Assembly (NCBI GenBank): GCA_003070825.1
Contig: QBLP01000061.1
Coordinates: 1 to 14,750, forward strand
Direction: 5' to 3'
DNA length: 14,750 nucleotides
Origin: Halanaerobium sp.
GTDB lineage: Bacteria; Bacillota; Halanaerobiia; Halanaerobiales; Halanaerobiaceae
Part shown: positions 6,920-14,750 of the stretch, one piece after another
Layout: every line of letters starts with the position of its first letter
Position numbering within the stretch: position 1 is the stretch's first letter
The notes under the pieces: generated by a model
Databases searched by the model: none
Told to the model about the DNA's origin: nothing
Seen by the model: only the letters and a program-made list of their open reading frames with translations
Program-made: the position numbers and the translations under genes

Positions 6920-8062
6920 TTAAACATCGTTTGGTTTTTCACCAATTCGGCCAAATATAATCTTACTCTGTCCATTTCTAATCACTTTAAACATTATCTT
7001 ATCTCCAACTTCTTTATTCTTAATTAATTCACTGACATCAGAAGTTGATTTAACCACTTTTTGATCTATTTCTTTAATTATATCGTAAGCTTTTAAGCCA
7101 GCTTTTTCAGCAGGACTATCCTTATATACTTCTATAACAACCACACCATTTTGATTATCTAATGAGAAATATTCCTGCATTTCTTTGGTTATATCACTAA
7201 ATACAATTCCCAGCCATGGCCTCGATACTTCACCAGTTCTCTGAAGCTCTTTAACTATACTTTTAATCTCATTGATTGGAATTGCAAAACCAATTCCCTG
7301 ACCCGCTCTTGAGACTGCTGTATTGATACCAATTACCTCACCCTGATTATTTAGCAGTGGCCCACCACTATTACCAGGGTTAATGGCTGCATCAAGCTGA
7401 ATTAAATTCTGATAGGTTCTAACCTGTCGGTCATCAGTCGGGATTTGGATTGGTCTTCCTAGAGCACTAATTACTCCCACTGTAACAGTGTGTTCAAAAC
7501 CTAAAGGGTTACCGATAGCAATTGCCCAGTCTCCAGGACGAATCTTACTCGAATCTCCCATTTTTAAGGGGGTAAGTTCTTGCTTCAGACTTTCAGTATC
7601 TATTTTTAAAACTGCCAGATCAAGACTGAAATCTGACCAGGCTACTTTGGCTGGAACCGGATCTTCAACACCATTAATTGAAACTTCTATCTTATCAGCA
7701 CCATCTATTACATGCTGATTGGTTACTATATAACCATCCTTAGAAACTATAAAACCTGATCCGAAGCCCTGTCTTTCCCGAGGCTGTTCTTCTGGCATCT
7801 GAAACTGATCCCCAAAAAAGAATCTAAAATATGGATCATTAAACATTTCAGGTATCTGCTGACTACCAGAAGTTTTTACAGTTGATGTTACTTTTACAAC
7901 ACCATTATCCACTTTTTCGGCAATATCTGCAAAATGATTTGTCTGATAAATACTCTGAGACTGCTGCTCCTGGGCAAATACTGCAGGTGCTGCAGTTATT
8001 ATTAAAGAAATTACAATTAATGCTAATAATGTTTTCTGAAATAAAGCTCTCTTTTTTTTCAA
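6920..8062 (-). CDS. HtrA/DegP-family exported serine protease with one PDZ domain
   Basis: This is a quality-control protease that degrades misfolded proteins outside the cytoplasm (periplasm if the host is diderm). Numbering is from the TTG at 8062 (380 residues). A Lys/Arg-rich start and a hydrophobic core end in AVFA, a likely signal-peptidase site near residue 30. Unlike many Firmicute HtrAs it appears cleavable rather than membrane-anchored. The trypsin-like domain carries His117 (TNQHVI), Asp148 (SLDLAVLK) and Ser232 (NPGNSGGPL); GFGSGFIV precedes the His. A single PDZ domain spans about 281-374 (RPWLGI, SPAEKAGLKAYDII). The aromatic-rich YFRFFFGDQF before the protease core is typical of the family. 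The start is uncertain: ATG 8074 and GTG 8071 are in frame but overlap the SD AAAGGATGG. It is a single-gene unit between two hairpins, next to a two-component gene. Confidence 0.93.
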   Translation of the reverse strand: MKKKRALFQKTLLALIVISLIITAAPAVFAQEQQSQSIYQTNHFADIAEKVDNGVVKVTSTVKTSGSQQIPEMFNDPYFRFFFGDQFQMPEEQPRERQGFGSGFIVSKDGYIVTNQHVIDGADKIEVSINGVEDPVPAKVAWSDFSLDLAVLKIDTESLKQELTPLKMGDSSKIRPGDWAIAIGNPLGFEHTVTVGVISALGRPIQIPTDDRQVRTYQNLIQLDAAINPGNSGGPLLNNQGEVIGINTAVSRAGQGIGFAIPINEIKSIVKELQRTGEVSRPWLGIVFSDITKEMQEYFSLDNQNGVVVIEVYKDSPAEKAGLKAYDIIKEIDQKVVKSTSDVSELIKNKEVGDKIMFKVIRNGQSKIIFGRIGEKPNDV

Positions 8063-8079
8063 TCTAAACACCATCCTTT
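8063..8079 (-). promoter_or_regulatory. Ribosome binding site upstream of htrA
   Basis: AAAGGATGG overlaps the in-frame ATG at 8074 and GTG at 8071 and leaves 8 bases before the TTG at 8062. Spacing favours TTG, but the SD match is broken by one base, so the start remains open. Confidence 0.4.
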
Positions 8080-8099
8080 AATAAATTTTTAAAAACAGT

Positions 8100-8149
8100 A
8101 AAAACAATTTTGAAGACCGGCCATTTTACAGACCGGATAAAATGTTTTT
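8100..8149 (-). terminator. Hairpin with U-rich tail between gpmA and htrA
   Basis: As minus-strand RNA, CCGGUC pairs with GGCCGG (six pairs, one U-G wobble) around an 8-base loop. An outer AT arm (AAAAACAUUUU with AAAAUUGUUUUU) extends the stem, and a tail with further U runs follows. The wobble forms only in minus-strand RNA. It may terminate gpmA or, lying downstream of the candidate htrA -10, act as a leader structure or attenuator for htrA. Confidence 0.5.
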
Positions 8150-8211
8150 GGAGGGAATTTCAATCTGCTTTTAGTTTTAGCTTGAGTTTTCACTGTTTTA
8201 TTCAACTTACA

Positions 8212-8225
8212 ATTATAATATAGCA
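8212..8225 (-). promoter_or_regulatory. Candidate -10 region for htrA
   Basis: TGCTATATTATAAT contains an extended -10-like TGnTATATT and an overlapping perfect TATAAT. No good -35 lies at 16-18 bases. It is about 150 bases upstream of htrA, which would give a long leader containing the 8100-8149 hairpin. In AT-rich DNA this match is suggestive only. Confidence 0.35.
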
Positions 8226-8271
8226 GAGAGAAATTAAAGAATAATTAAGCAAAAATTAAATTTAGATTAAA

Positions 8272-9012
8272 TTATTTTTTTGCCTGATTCTTTACTTTAT
8301 TCATTTCTTTTTCTATCTCTTCCTGATCACCTAAATAATATTTATCTTTAACATTCATTTCCTGATCAAATTCATAAACTAAGGGTCTGCCTGTCGGAAT
8401 ATTAACTGAGGGTATTTCCTCATCAGAAATACCATCTAAATGCTTTACCAAGGCTCTTAAACTGTTGCCGTGAGCAGAGATAATTATTTTCTTACCTTCT
8501 TTCATATTTGGAACAATTTCATTTTCCCAGTAAGGCATAACTCGATCAATTGTCATCTTGAGACTTTCTGCAGTTGGGAGCTCATCATCACTAAGTTCAG
8601 CATATTTTTCTTCATGACCGGGATAACGCTCATCATCTTTATCTAATTCAGGTGGTGGGGTGTCAAAACTGCGGCGCCAGATATGAACCTGCTCTGCCCC
8701 TTCTTTTTCGGCCATTTCTGCTTTATTCAGTCCCTGAAGAGCACCATAATGACGCTCATTTAACTTCCAGGATTTAATAACTGGAATCCAGTGTAAATCC
8801 ATAATATCTAAAATAATATTTAAAGTTTTGGTAGCTCTCTTCAAATAGGAAGTATAGGCCAGGTCAAAAGTAAAGCCTTCTTCTTTTAATAAACGACCTG
8901 CTTCTTCTGCCTCTTTAACTCCCTGCTCACTTAAATCAACATCTGTCCAGCCAGTAAACTTATTGGCAAGATTCCATTCGCTTTCCCCGTGACGAACCAG
9001 TACAATTTTCAT
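8272..9012 (-). CDS. gpmA: 2,3-bisphosphoglycerate-dependent phosphoglycerate mutase
   Basis: It interconverts 3- and 2-phosphoglycerate in glycolysis and gluconeogenesis through a phosphohistidine intermediate. The 246-residue product has LVRHGESEWN with phospho-acceptor His8, GWTDVDLSEQG, Arg59 (YLKRA), the NERHYGALQG motif with acid Glu86, RRSFDTPPP, and SAHGNSLRAL with second His181. The length suits the dPGM family. The ATG at 9012 is preferred to the adjacent in-frame TTG at 9015, with SD AAAGGGTGG upstream. The C-terminus is a Lys/Glu-rich tail. The gene is flanked by its own promoter and a downstream hairpin, so it is probably monocistronic, unrelated in function to its repair and stress neighbours, and complete. 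Confidence 0.96.
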   Translation of the reverse strand: MKIVLVRHGESEWNLANKFTGWTDVDLSEQGVKEAEEAGRLLKEEGFTFDLAYTSYLKRATKTLNIILDIMDLHWIPVIKSWKLNERHYGALQGLNKAEMAEKEGAEQVHIWRRSFDTPPPELDKDDERYPGHEEKYAELSDDELPTAESLKMTIDRVMPYWENEIVPNMKEGKKIIISAHGNSLRALVKHLDGISDEEIPSVNIPTGRPLVYEFDQEMNVKDKYYLGDQEEIEKEMNKVKNQAKK

Positions 9013-9071
9013 CAAACCACCCTTTCTAATTTTAATTCAATTTATTTGTGTCTTTATTATTTCTAAACTTA

Positions 9072-9080
9072 ATTATAACA
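9072..9080 (-). promoter_or_regulatory. Extended -10 promoter element for gpmA
   Basis: TGTTATAAT is a perfect extended -10 (TGn plus TATAAT), 60 bases upstream of the gpmA start, in the 100-base gap after addA. There is no clear -35, which extended -10 promoters can do without. Confidence 0.55.
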
Positions 9081-9115
9081 CTTAGAGCAGATAAATATAT
9101 TAATTAATTTACAAA

Positions 9116-12100
9116 TTAAACATCAACAAAGCTGGTCCTAATCTCCCATTCTAAGCCCAGTTCTGCTGCCAGCAGCTCTTTATATTTTTCAAGCTGCTCC
9201 GAATCCCGATAACTCCCGCTCTTATAATCAATTATTTTAATTTTTTTCTCTTCCCTGTCTACAAGCAGTCTGTCGATGCGATAGTGCTTTTCTCCAGCTT
9301 CGATTTTTTCTTTTAATAAATACTCATTAAAAACCTGATATTCTTCAGAAAAAATTTCTGGATTGGCTGCAATAAATTCATCAGCTTTTATTATTACAGC
9401 GCTAATTTCTTCTTTCCCCAGCAGATTTCCATATTTACTTTTCAGCAGCCTGCGGGCAGAAAACTTTTCAGCTTCATTATTATACTTAATATTCTCCAAA
9501 TAATAGTGGAGAGCAAGCCCCCTCAATTTTTGAGCTGAAAGTTTCAAACTGCTGCTCTGCTTTTTAAAATAAGCATATTTTTCTTCATCTTTTTTACTTA
9601 CGGGCTCACATTTTTTCTGTTTTAGATATTTATTGAGGGGATTCAGATTTGGCTTTTCGCTTAGCCGATCAGCTTCTATCTGCAGCGGCTGACCGGCTGA
9701 TTCTACTTCTAAAATTTCAATTAAATTTTCTCCTTCAACTGCATTTAAAAGCATCTTTTCATAATAATCATAACTGCTGCCGGCCCACATTAAATCCTGA
9801 TCTGGTTTTATTTTGCGCGGAGCTTCTAGATATAAGTGCAGATCCTTTTCTGCCCGGCTCAGGGCAACATAGAGGTTATTAATCTCTTCCATTTCTGCTT
9901 TTTCTTCAGCCTTTTCCTTAAAATCATAATCAAGCCAGTCCAAAACAGCAAGATACTGATCCTGAATAAATAAATAATCATCCAGCTCTTCATAATTCTG
10001 ATCAAAATCAAGATAAAAATTGATTCCACCACTGCTCATTCCACTCCGGCGGCCGGGATTCCAGTAGTAATACTCTACCGGCAGAGAAAGCCCCTTTGAC
10101 TGGTGGATTGTCATTAAGCTGACTGCATCTTTATTTTCTACCTTCTGCTGTTTTAATTCCTCACTATCTTTATTTTCAGCCAGATAATTAAGCAGCTCCT
10201 TTAAAGAAGAAAAGGAGTTTAAAATTTTAAAAAATGAATAGAGATTTTTTAAGCTGAGGCTGTTATCTGCTGCCAGTCCAAGCAGCTCAGTTTTTTGATA
10301 AAGATAATTTATAATTTCCTGATAGTCTCCATCAATTAGTTTCTTAATTTTTTTGAAAGTATTGATTAAATTATTTATTTTGCTTTCCGACAGCTGCTCA
10401 GCCCCTGCCTGCTGCAGCTTAAACTCTTCTTCGAGCTCAATTTTTTGACTTGAGCTGAAATAGCCCCTTAAAAGCTGCTGCCCTTTTAGAATAAATTTTA
10501 AACTCTGATTGTCAATTCTGACCAGATCACTGCGCAGAAATTTAAGCAGTGAGTAGAAGTCCCTGTAGGCTGCAAAATACAAAAAATTATAAGCGGCTTT
10601 AGGTAAAGCTGCATCCAGAAGAGAATTTCTGTTTTCTAAAATGTAGGGTACCCCCTCTTTTTCGAGGCTTTCTGCAATTTTATTTAATTCATTTGAGGTC
10701 CGGGCCAGCACACTGACCTGTCCGTAATCAGCAGCATATTTTGCTTTGATATCTGCTGCTATCTCAGCCGAAAGGTCTTCTTTGATTTTGCTGTTTAATT
10801 CTTCTATCTGCTGCTGTTTTTCTTCTCCCAGTCCCGCAAATTTTTTGGTATCTGTATTGTAATAAGCTGAACTGCCGCCATAAATTACTTCTGTTAAACC
10901 TGGGTCCGTAGAATTAGCTTCAACCGGGTGATATTCCCAGTCAACTTCTGACTGCTCAAAAAAGTCATTTAAAAGCTTAATTATATTCTGATCACTGCGG
11001 TAACAGCGCTCAAGCCTTTCTGTTTCAGCCTCAATAATTTCTTCCAGGGAGGCAAATAACTTCTTTTCTCCACCCCGCCAGCCGTAAATGGACTGCTTTT
11101 CATCTCCCACGGCAATAAAATCACTGGCTTTTTTTATCAGCGGCCTTAAAATTTTCCACTGCAGAATACTGGTGTCCTGAAACTCATCAATAAAAAGCGC
11201 CTTATATTCTCCTCCTAAGAGGTCCAGCAGATAATCGCTTGCCTCTCCTTCTTCAATCAGCCCAATTTCTTCAGCATTTAAATACTTAAAAGTATAATTG
11301 CTGATATCAGAATGGGTAAATTTGCCGGTCTTAAATTTCAGCTCTTCGTAAATATCTAAAACCAGACTGGCAAAATTGATAATTTCTTTTTCAGCCGGAA
11401 TCACTTCCTGATTGAAAACTGCTGCAGCCAGTTTTTCTCTAAATAGTTGATATTCATACTCTAATTTTTCTTTTAAATCTGCTGTTTTTTTAGCCCTTAA
11501 TTTATTACCACTCCAGTAGCTGTTATTTAGTAAATAATTTCTCCTCTGGTAGAGAAAATCCTTTTTTTGCTGATTTGAATTAAGTTCAGGGTACTGTTCA
11601 AAAAAAGGTCGCCCATCTTTGACAAAATAGGAGGAAGAAAATTCTTCTCCGCGCAGTTTAGCAACTTCTTTTAGAGTCTGATAGCTCTCTTCAAACAAAT
11701 CACAAATCTCTGCCTGAGGCAGCTTTTCCTTTGCTTTTAATTCGGATGATTCTAAGAGGATAAATTTCCAGGCATTATCAACAATATCTTTGATAAATTT
11801 AAGATATGGCTCCAGATCCCGGGCGCTGTTGGCCTCCAAAAAACTCTGCATACTCTGATAATAGTCCTGATTATTTAATATTGTTTTCAATAAATCTTCA
11901 ATAAGCTCCTGATTCTGACTGTCGTCGATAATCTGATAATTATAAAGAGAGAGATAGGGTGCAATCCCTCTGCTGAAAATTTGATTGGTAAAAGCATCAA
12001 TTGTAAATATTTTGATATCCTCATCGTTTAAAATCATTTTATGATAGATTTTTTCTAATTTTTCGGGCTCAACTTCAAGCTCCGGATAAATCTGTTTAAG

Positions 12101-12313
12101 TGAACTGATGATATTATTCTTTTCAGGGCCCTGATTAATTATCTCCCGCAGATGTTTAAGAATTCGATTTTTAATTTCTGCAGTTGCTTTTTTGGTAAAG
12201 GTCATTACAATAATTTCCGAAAAATCTATATCTTTTAAAAGTGCAGCCAGATATTCCAGAGAGAGTCTGTAGGTTTTACCTGTCCCGGCACTGGCTTTAA
12301 TTACTTTCTTCAT
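9116..12313 (-). CDS. addA: AddA/RecB-like helicase-nuclease subunit
   Basis: This is the motor-plus-nuclease subunit of the AddAB complex, which resects double-strand breaks for RecA-dependent repair. All superfamily 1 helicase motifs are visible in 1065 residues: Walker A ASAGTGKT (7-14), TFTKKATAEI, TIDAFTNQIF, Walker B DEFQDT (376-381), GDEKQSIYGWRGGE (403-416), CYRS, TIHQSKG (735-741) and YVALSRAEKDL (815-825). The C-terminal PD-(D/E)XK nuclease shows His936 (RGLALH), Asp1014 (YRIDRLL), Asp1029 and Lys1031 (DYKSG), then QLEKY. It is shorter than Bacillus AddA (about 1230) but no motif is lost. After motif V it reads GLSLPVEYYYW, where GLEFPVV is usual. The ATG at 12313 has SD GGAGG 9 bases upstream, inside the end of addB, so translation is probably coupled. 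Confidence 0.9.
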   Translation of the reverse strand: MKKVIKASAGTGKTYRLSLEYLAALLKDIDFSEIIVMTFTKKATAEIKNRILKHLREIINQGPEKNNIISSLKQIYPELEVEPEKLEKIYHKMILNDEDIKIFTIDAFTNQIFSRGIAPYLSLYNYQIIDDSQNQELIEDLLKTILNNQDYYQSMQSFLEANSARDLEPYLKFIKDIVDNAWKFILLESSELKAKEKLPQAEICDLFEESYQTLKEVAKLRGEEFSSSYFVKDGRPFFEQYPELNSNQQKKDFLYQRRNYLLNNSYWSGNKLRAKKTADLKEKLEYEYQLFREKLAAAVFNQEVIPAEKEIINFASLVLDIYEELKFKTGKFTHSDISNYTFKYLNAEEIGLIEEGEASDYLLDLLGGEYKALFIDEFQDTSILQWKILRPLIKKASDFIAVGDEKQSIYGWRGGEKKLFASLEEIIEAETERLERCYRSDQNIIKLLNDFFEQSEVDWEYHPVEANSTDPGLTEVIYGGSSAYYNTDTKKFAGLGEEKQQQIEELNSKIKEDLSAEIAADIKAKYAADYGQVSVLARTSNELNKIAESLEKEGVPYILENRNSLLDAALPKAAYNFLYFAAYRDFYSLLKFLRSDLVRIDNQSLKFILKGQQLLRGYFSSSQKIELEEEFKLQQAGAEQLSESKINNLINTFKKIKKLIDGDYQEIINYLYQKTELLGLAADNSLSLKNLYSFFKILNSFSSLKELLNYLAENKDSEELKQQKVENKDAVSLMTIHQSKGLSLPVEYYYWNPGRRSGMSSGGINFYLDFDQNYEELDDYLFIQDQYLAVLDWLDYDFKEKAEEKAEMEEINNLYVALSRAEKDLHLYLEAPRKIKPDQDLMWAGSSYDYYEKMLLNAVEGENLIEILEVESAGQPLQIEADRLSEKPNLNPLNKYLKQKKCEPVSKKDEEKYAYFKKQSSSLKLSAQKLRGLALHYYLENIKYNNEAEKFSARRLLKSKYGNLLGKEEISAVIIKADEFIAANPEIFSEEYQVFNEYLLKEKIEAGEKHYRIDRLLVDREEKKIKIIDYKSGSYRDSEQLEKYKELLAAELGLEWEIRTSFVDV

Positions 12314-14750
12314 TAGTCAATACCTCCACTCTGCAAATATCTTGATAAGGACAGCGCTGACAGCGAGATTTATAAATCCGCTCATATTCTCCAGCTGCAA
12401 AAAGCAGCTCTGTCAATTCCTCAAGCTCTGCACCCAGGCTGTTTTCTTTTTCCACTTTATTATATGAGTGTTCAAAAGCCTGATCAAAGACATTATAGAT
12501 TGCCTTTCTGCTCTCAGCCGGCAGCTGATCCTGATAATTCTGGCGCAGCATCAGGGAATAAAAGTCCAGTTGTTTGCGGTCTCCACTGCCTGTTTTAAAG
12601 TCAACAATAAAGTATTCAGCCTGATTTAATATAAGCAGATCTATTCTGCCGGAAAGATAAAATTCCGTCTTTTGAGCTGTAAAATATCGCTGCCGCTGAT
12701 AATTCCATTCCGGCCATTCAACCAGTATGTCCTGGTAGTCTTCCGGCAGATATTTCTGCAGCAGTTCGGCAAAATAAATAAATGATTTTTCCAGGCTTTT
12801 GAAAATAATCTGTTGATAATAATTTAAATAATCCCGATCAATTTTTAATTTGTTAGCTTCCATGGCTTTCCTGATAATCTTTTTTCTGCTCGCTGCTGGA
12901 ATCTCTCGGGGGGCAAGCTTCTCATCTCTGGCATAAATTATCAGTTCTCCAAAAATCTCATGGGTTAAAATTCCAAGGGCCATTAAAGACAGTGAGGACT
13001 TAATTTCTAAAGAAGTATCAAGTCGGGCCAGCTGTTCTAAATAAAAGCGGTGGTAGCAGTCTTTTAAAGCTTTATATTTATAATAGCTGAAATTAAAACC
13101 GCTGCCGAAATCATTATTTTCCAGCTGCAGATTTTGATTAAAATCAGCTGTTCTATTGACTTTTAAATCCAGCTCAGTTTGGTAATTAAATAAATTATTC
13201 AAAATTTCTTTTTCACTTAAATTATTAATTTTACTTTCTTGATAGTCCAGGCCGTATTCTAAGGCAAGCTCTTCTAAAATAACGGCAGGTGAAATATTCT
13301 GCTCTTCATTCTCTACTGTATAAACAATACTCTGCTCTGCATTTAAAATATGGCGCAGAAACTTATACTTTTTTAGGAGCTGATTTTTGTGTTTTAAAAG
13401 CAGTCCATTATTTTTCAGCTGTTTTTCACTCAAAAAATAGAGGCCATCATTTTTTTGAGCAAAATTATCGTGGATCAAATTATTTACTAAAAGCTTTTTG
13501 CGCTTAGTTTGTGGAGCTTTCTCCAGACTTAAAAGATCAGCTGCCTCATCGTTTTTGCTGAGTCTAATAGATTTAAAATTTAAGTGATTTAAAAATAGTG
13601 AAAAAAGACCTGCACCCTGATCAGAATAATAATCCTTCCAGCTAGTTACTATTCCCAGTTCTTCGATACTTTTTAGCTCCAGCAGGCTGTCATTAAATTT
13701 CTCTGCTGTTTCTTTAGCTTCTTTTTCCAGAGCAAAATCTGAGATTTTTGTGAGCAGTTCACTTAAGTCGGATATGTTTTTGATTTTTCTCAACTTTTTA
13801 AGAAAATTATAAAGGGGTTTTAAAAGAGGAAGCTCTGCTTCTAGCAGCTCTAAATCAAGATAATAATAATCCTGACGCAGCAGCTCTTCAATTTTTTGCA
13901 GATCCGCCGCCTTTAACCCAAGCCAATCCTTAAATAGGCTCTGTGTAGATAAATCATAGAGTTCTTTTAAGACGATCAAGATTTGCGAACTGCCTTTTCC
14001 CTCTTGGTAAAGCTGATAGAGAGAATCCAGCAGCTTATAAATATCAGTTTCACTTAGACTCTGATAGGAATTAAGATTTAACTGATCACTTAATATCTCA
14101 GCAGACTCGACTTCTCTGCCTGCATCCAGCAGTTGAACATTCTCAGCAGAATTTTCTTTTTCATTTAAAAGAGCAGCCAGACTTTTAAGTTTAGAATTCG
14201 TTTTTCTAATCTCAATCTTATTTGTCTTTGCTGGCAGAGTCAGCTCTTTAATTTCTAATGTTTCCTGATTAAAATCCTCTTTTTCAAGCTGTAAGTGAAG
14301 CACAACTTCAAATTCCTGAGCAAGCTTCCACAGCAGTTCTTTAAAATAGGGACAAAAATCCATGATATTAAATAAGTTTATCTTTTTAAACTCACTTAAA
14401 AACTGCAGATTTAAATTCTTCTCTTCCCTGAGCAGCAGCTGGTCGACAAAACCAAGCTCCTTTAAACGTTTTTGATATCTTACTCTAATACTTTTGAGCC
14501 TTTCCACTCTCTCCTGCTGCCAGTCAGCCAGGCCTTCAATCTGAGCCAGCTGGTAATCCTGCAGCAGCTTAAAATAAGCAAAAAAACGGGCTGAAAACTG
14601 ATAAATATCCTGGTAACTCTCCAGCCGAAGCTCTTTTTTTTCTTCTTTAGTTAAAACCGAGTATAAAAGCAGGGGAAGTTTTTCTTCCCTGAGCAGAATC
14701 TGCTCACTGCTAAAAAGCCGCTCTTTAAATTCTTTTAAGCTGAAAAACTG
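12297..14750 (-). CDS. addB: AddB-like nuclease subunit with Fe-S cluster site, 5' end outside the window
   Basis: The reading frame is open to the right edge, so the gene is partial; a GTG at 14507 is an internal codon, since coherent protein continues upstream of it (LKEFKERLF, LLREEKLPLLLY). 817 residues are visible, against about 1150 in Bacillus AddB. The C-terminal PD-(D/E)XK nuclease has His (GILTHEIFGEL), Asp (LSGRIDLLI) and Asp-x-Lys (VDFKTGSG), followed by QLDFYSLML. Four cysteines match the AddB 4Fe-4S staple: one before the nuclease (KDCYHRFYL, codon 13056-13058) and three at the end (CQRCPYQDIC). The middle of the protein is poorly conserved, as expected of an inactivated helicase-like domain that in AddB serves Chi recognition. 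Its order before addA, with a 17-base overlap, is the usual addBA arrangement. The N-terminal domain cannot be judged. Confidence 0.87.
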   Translation of the reverse strand, partial: QFFSLKEFKERLFSSEQILLREEKLPLLLYSVLTKEEKKELRLESYQDIYQFSARFFAYFKLLQDYQLAQIEGLADWQQERVERLKSIRVRYQKRLKELGFVDQLLLREEKNLNLQFLSEFKKINLFNIMDFCPYFKELLWKLAQEFEVVLHLQLEKEDFNQETLEIKELTLPAKTNKIEIRKTNSKLKSLAALLNEKENSAENVQLLDAGREVESAEILSDQLNLNSYQSLSETDIYKLLDSLYQLYQEGKGSSQILIVLKELYDLSTQSLFKDWLGLKAADLQKIEELLRQDYYYLDLELLEAELPLLKPLYNFLKKLRKIKNISDLSELLTKISDFALEKEAKETAEKFNDSLLELKSIEELGIVTSWKDYYSDQGAGLFSLFLNHLNFKSIRLSKNDEAADLLSLEKAPQTKRKKLLVNNLIHDNFAQKNDGLYFLSEKQLKNNGLLLKHKNQLLKKYKFLRHILNAEQSIVYTVENEEQNISPAVILEELALEYGLDYQESKINNLSEKEILNNLFNYQTELDLKVNRTADFNQNLQLENNDFGSGFNFSYYKYKALKDCYHRFYLEQLARLDTSLEIKSSLSLMALGILTHEIFGELIIYARDEKLAPREIPAASRKKIIRKAMEANKLKIDRDYLNYYQQIIFKSLEKSFIYFAELLQKYLPEDYQDILVEWPEWNYQRQRYFTAQKTEFYLSGRIDLLILNQAEYFIVDFKTGSGDRKQLDFYSLMLRQNYQDQLPAESRKAIYNVFDQAFEHSYNKVEKENSLGAELEELTELLFAAGEYERIYKSRCQRCPYQDICRVEVLTNEESN

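Noticed and set aside
5317..8067. Plus-strand open frames 5317-5514, 5896-6165, 6714-6908, 7488-7718 and 7882-8067.
   Set aside because: All are antisense to the two-component gene or htrA, except that 6714-6908 runs over the intergenic hairpin. Products are compositionally odd with no domain, so they are frame shadows.
8117..8136. GACCGG direct repeats as a possible operator.
   Set aside because: The paired CCGGUC/GGCCGG arrangement with an outer complementary arm and U-rich tail is better explained as an RNA hairpin.
9116..12313. Possible internal deletion in addA, because it is about 170 residues shorter than the Bacillus protein.
   Set aside because: All helicase and nuclease motifs are present, in order and with reasonable spacing. 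Length varies widely in this family.
9649..13507. Plus-strand open frames 9649-9882 and 13289-13507.
   Set aside because: They are antisense to addA and addB coding sequence, with no motif or ribosome site.

Overview
AT-rich bacterial DNA in which every recognisable gene lies on the minus strand, so transcription runs from high to low coordinates. Family resemblances, abundant Lys/Glu/Ile codons, strong Shine-Dalgarno (SD) sequences, several apparent TTG starts and the gene order two-component system - polA - mutM - coaE (compare phoP-phoR-polA-mutM-coaE in Bacillus) point to a low-GC Firmicute-type anaerobe. A halanaerobial (Halanaerobium-like) origin is my best guess, from overall impression only.

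Layout, in transcription order. (1) 14750-9116: an addB-addA pair encoding the two nuclease subunits of a RecBCD-type double-strand-break resection enzyme. addB runs off the right edge and overlaps addA by 17 bases. (2) 9012-8272: a 2,3-bisphosphoglycerate-dependent phosphoglycerate mutase with its own extended -10 promoter. (3) A 200-base intergenic stretch with a U-G-wobble hairpin and a candidate promoter, then an exported HtrA/DegP-type serine protease, ending at a GC-rich hairpin. (4) 6785-59: a probable operon of a fused response regulator/histidine kinase gene, polA, mutM and a coaE-headed chimera. mutM overlaps polA by 8 bases and coaE follows mutM after 15.

The most notable feature is that two genes of this last operon look like products of in-frame deletions between neighbours. 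The 432-residue ORF at 59-1357 is complete dephospho-CoA kinase, then about 37 residues of the N-terminus of methylglyoxal synthase (AHD and ATGTT motifs), then the membrane anchor and catalytic domain of an SLT-type lytic transglycosylase. The ORF at 4887-6785 joins an OmpR-family regulator lacking its last C-terminal hairpin to a histidine kinase lacking its first membrane helix. Each looks like loss of the 3' end of one gene and the 5' end of the next. Either this lineage has suffered small deletions here, or the assembly has, and raw reads would decide. polA, mutM, gpmA, htrA and addA look intact.

Functionally the window is a DNA repair/replication neighbourhood (AddAB, Pol I, MutM) with envelope quality control (HtrA), a signalling pair, CoA synthesis, glycolysis and cell-wall turnover. 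I see no mobile element, CRISPR array, tRNA or rRNA, and no gene-free stretch above 300 bases.
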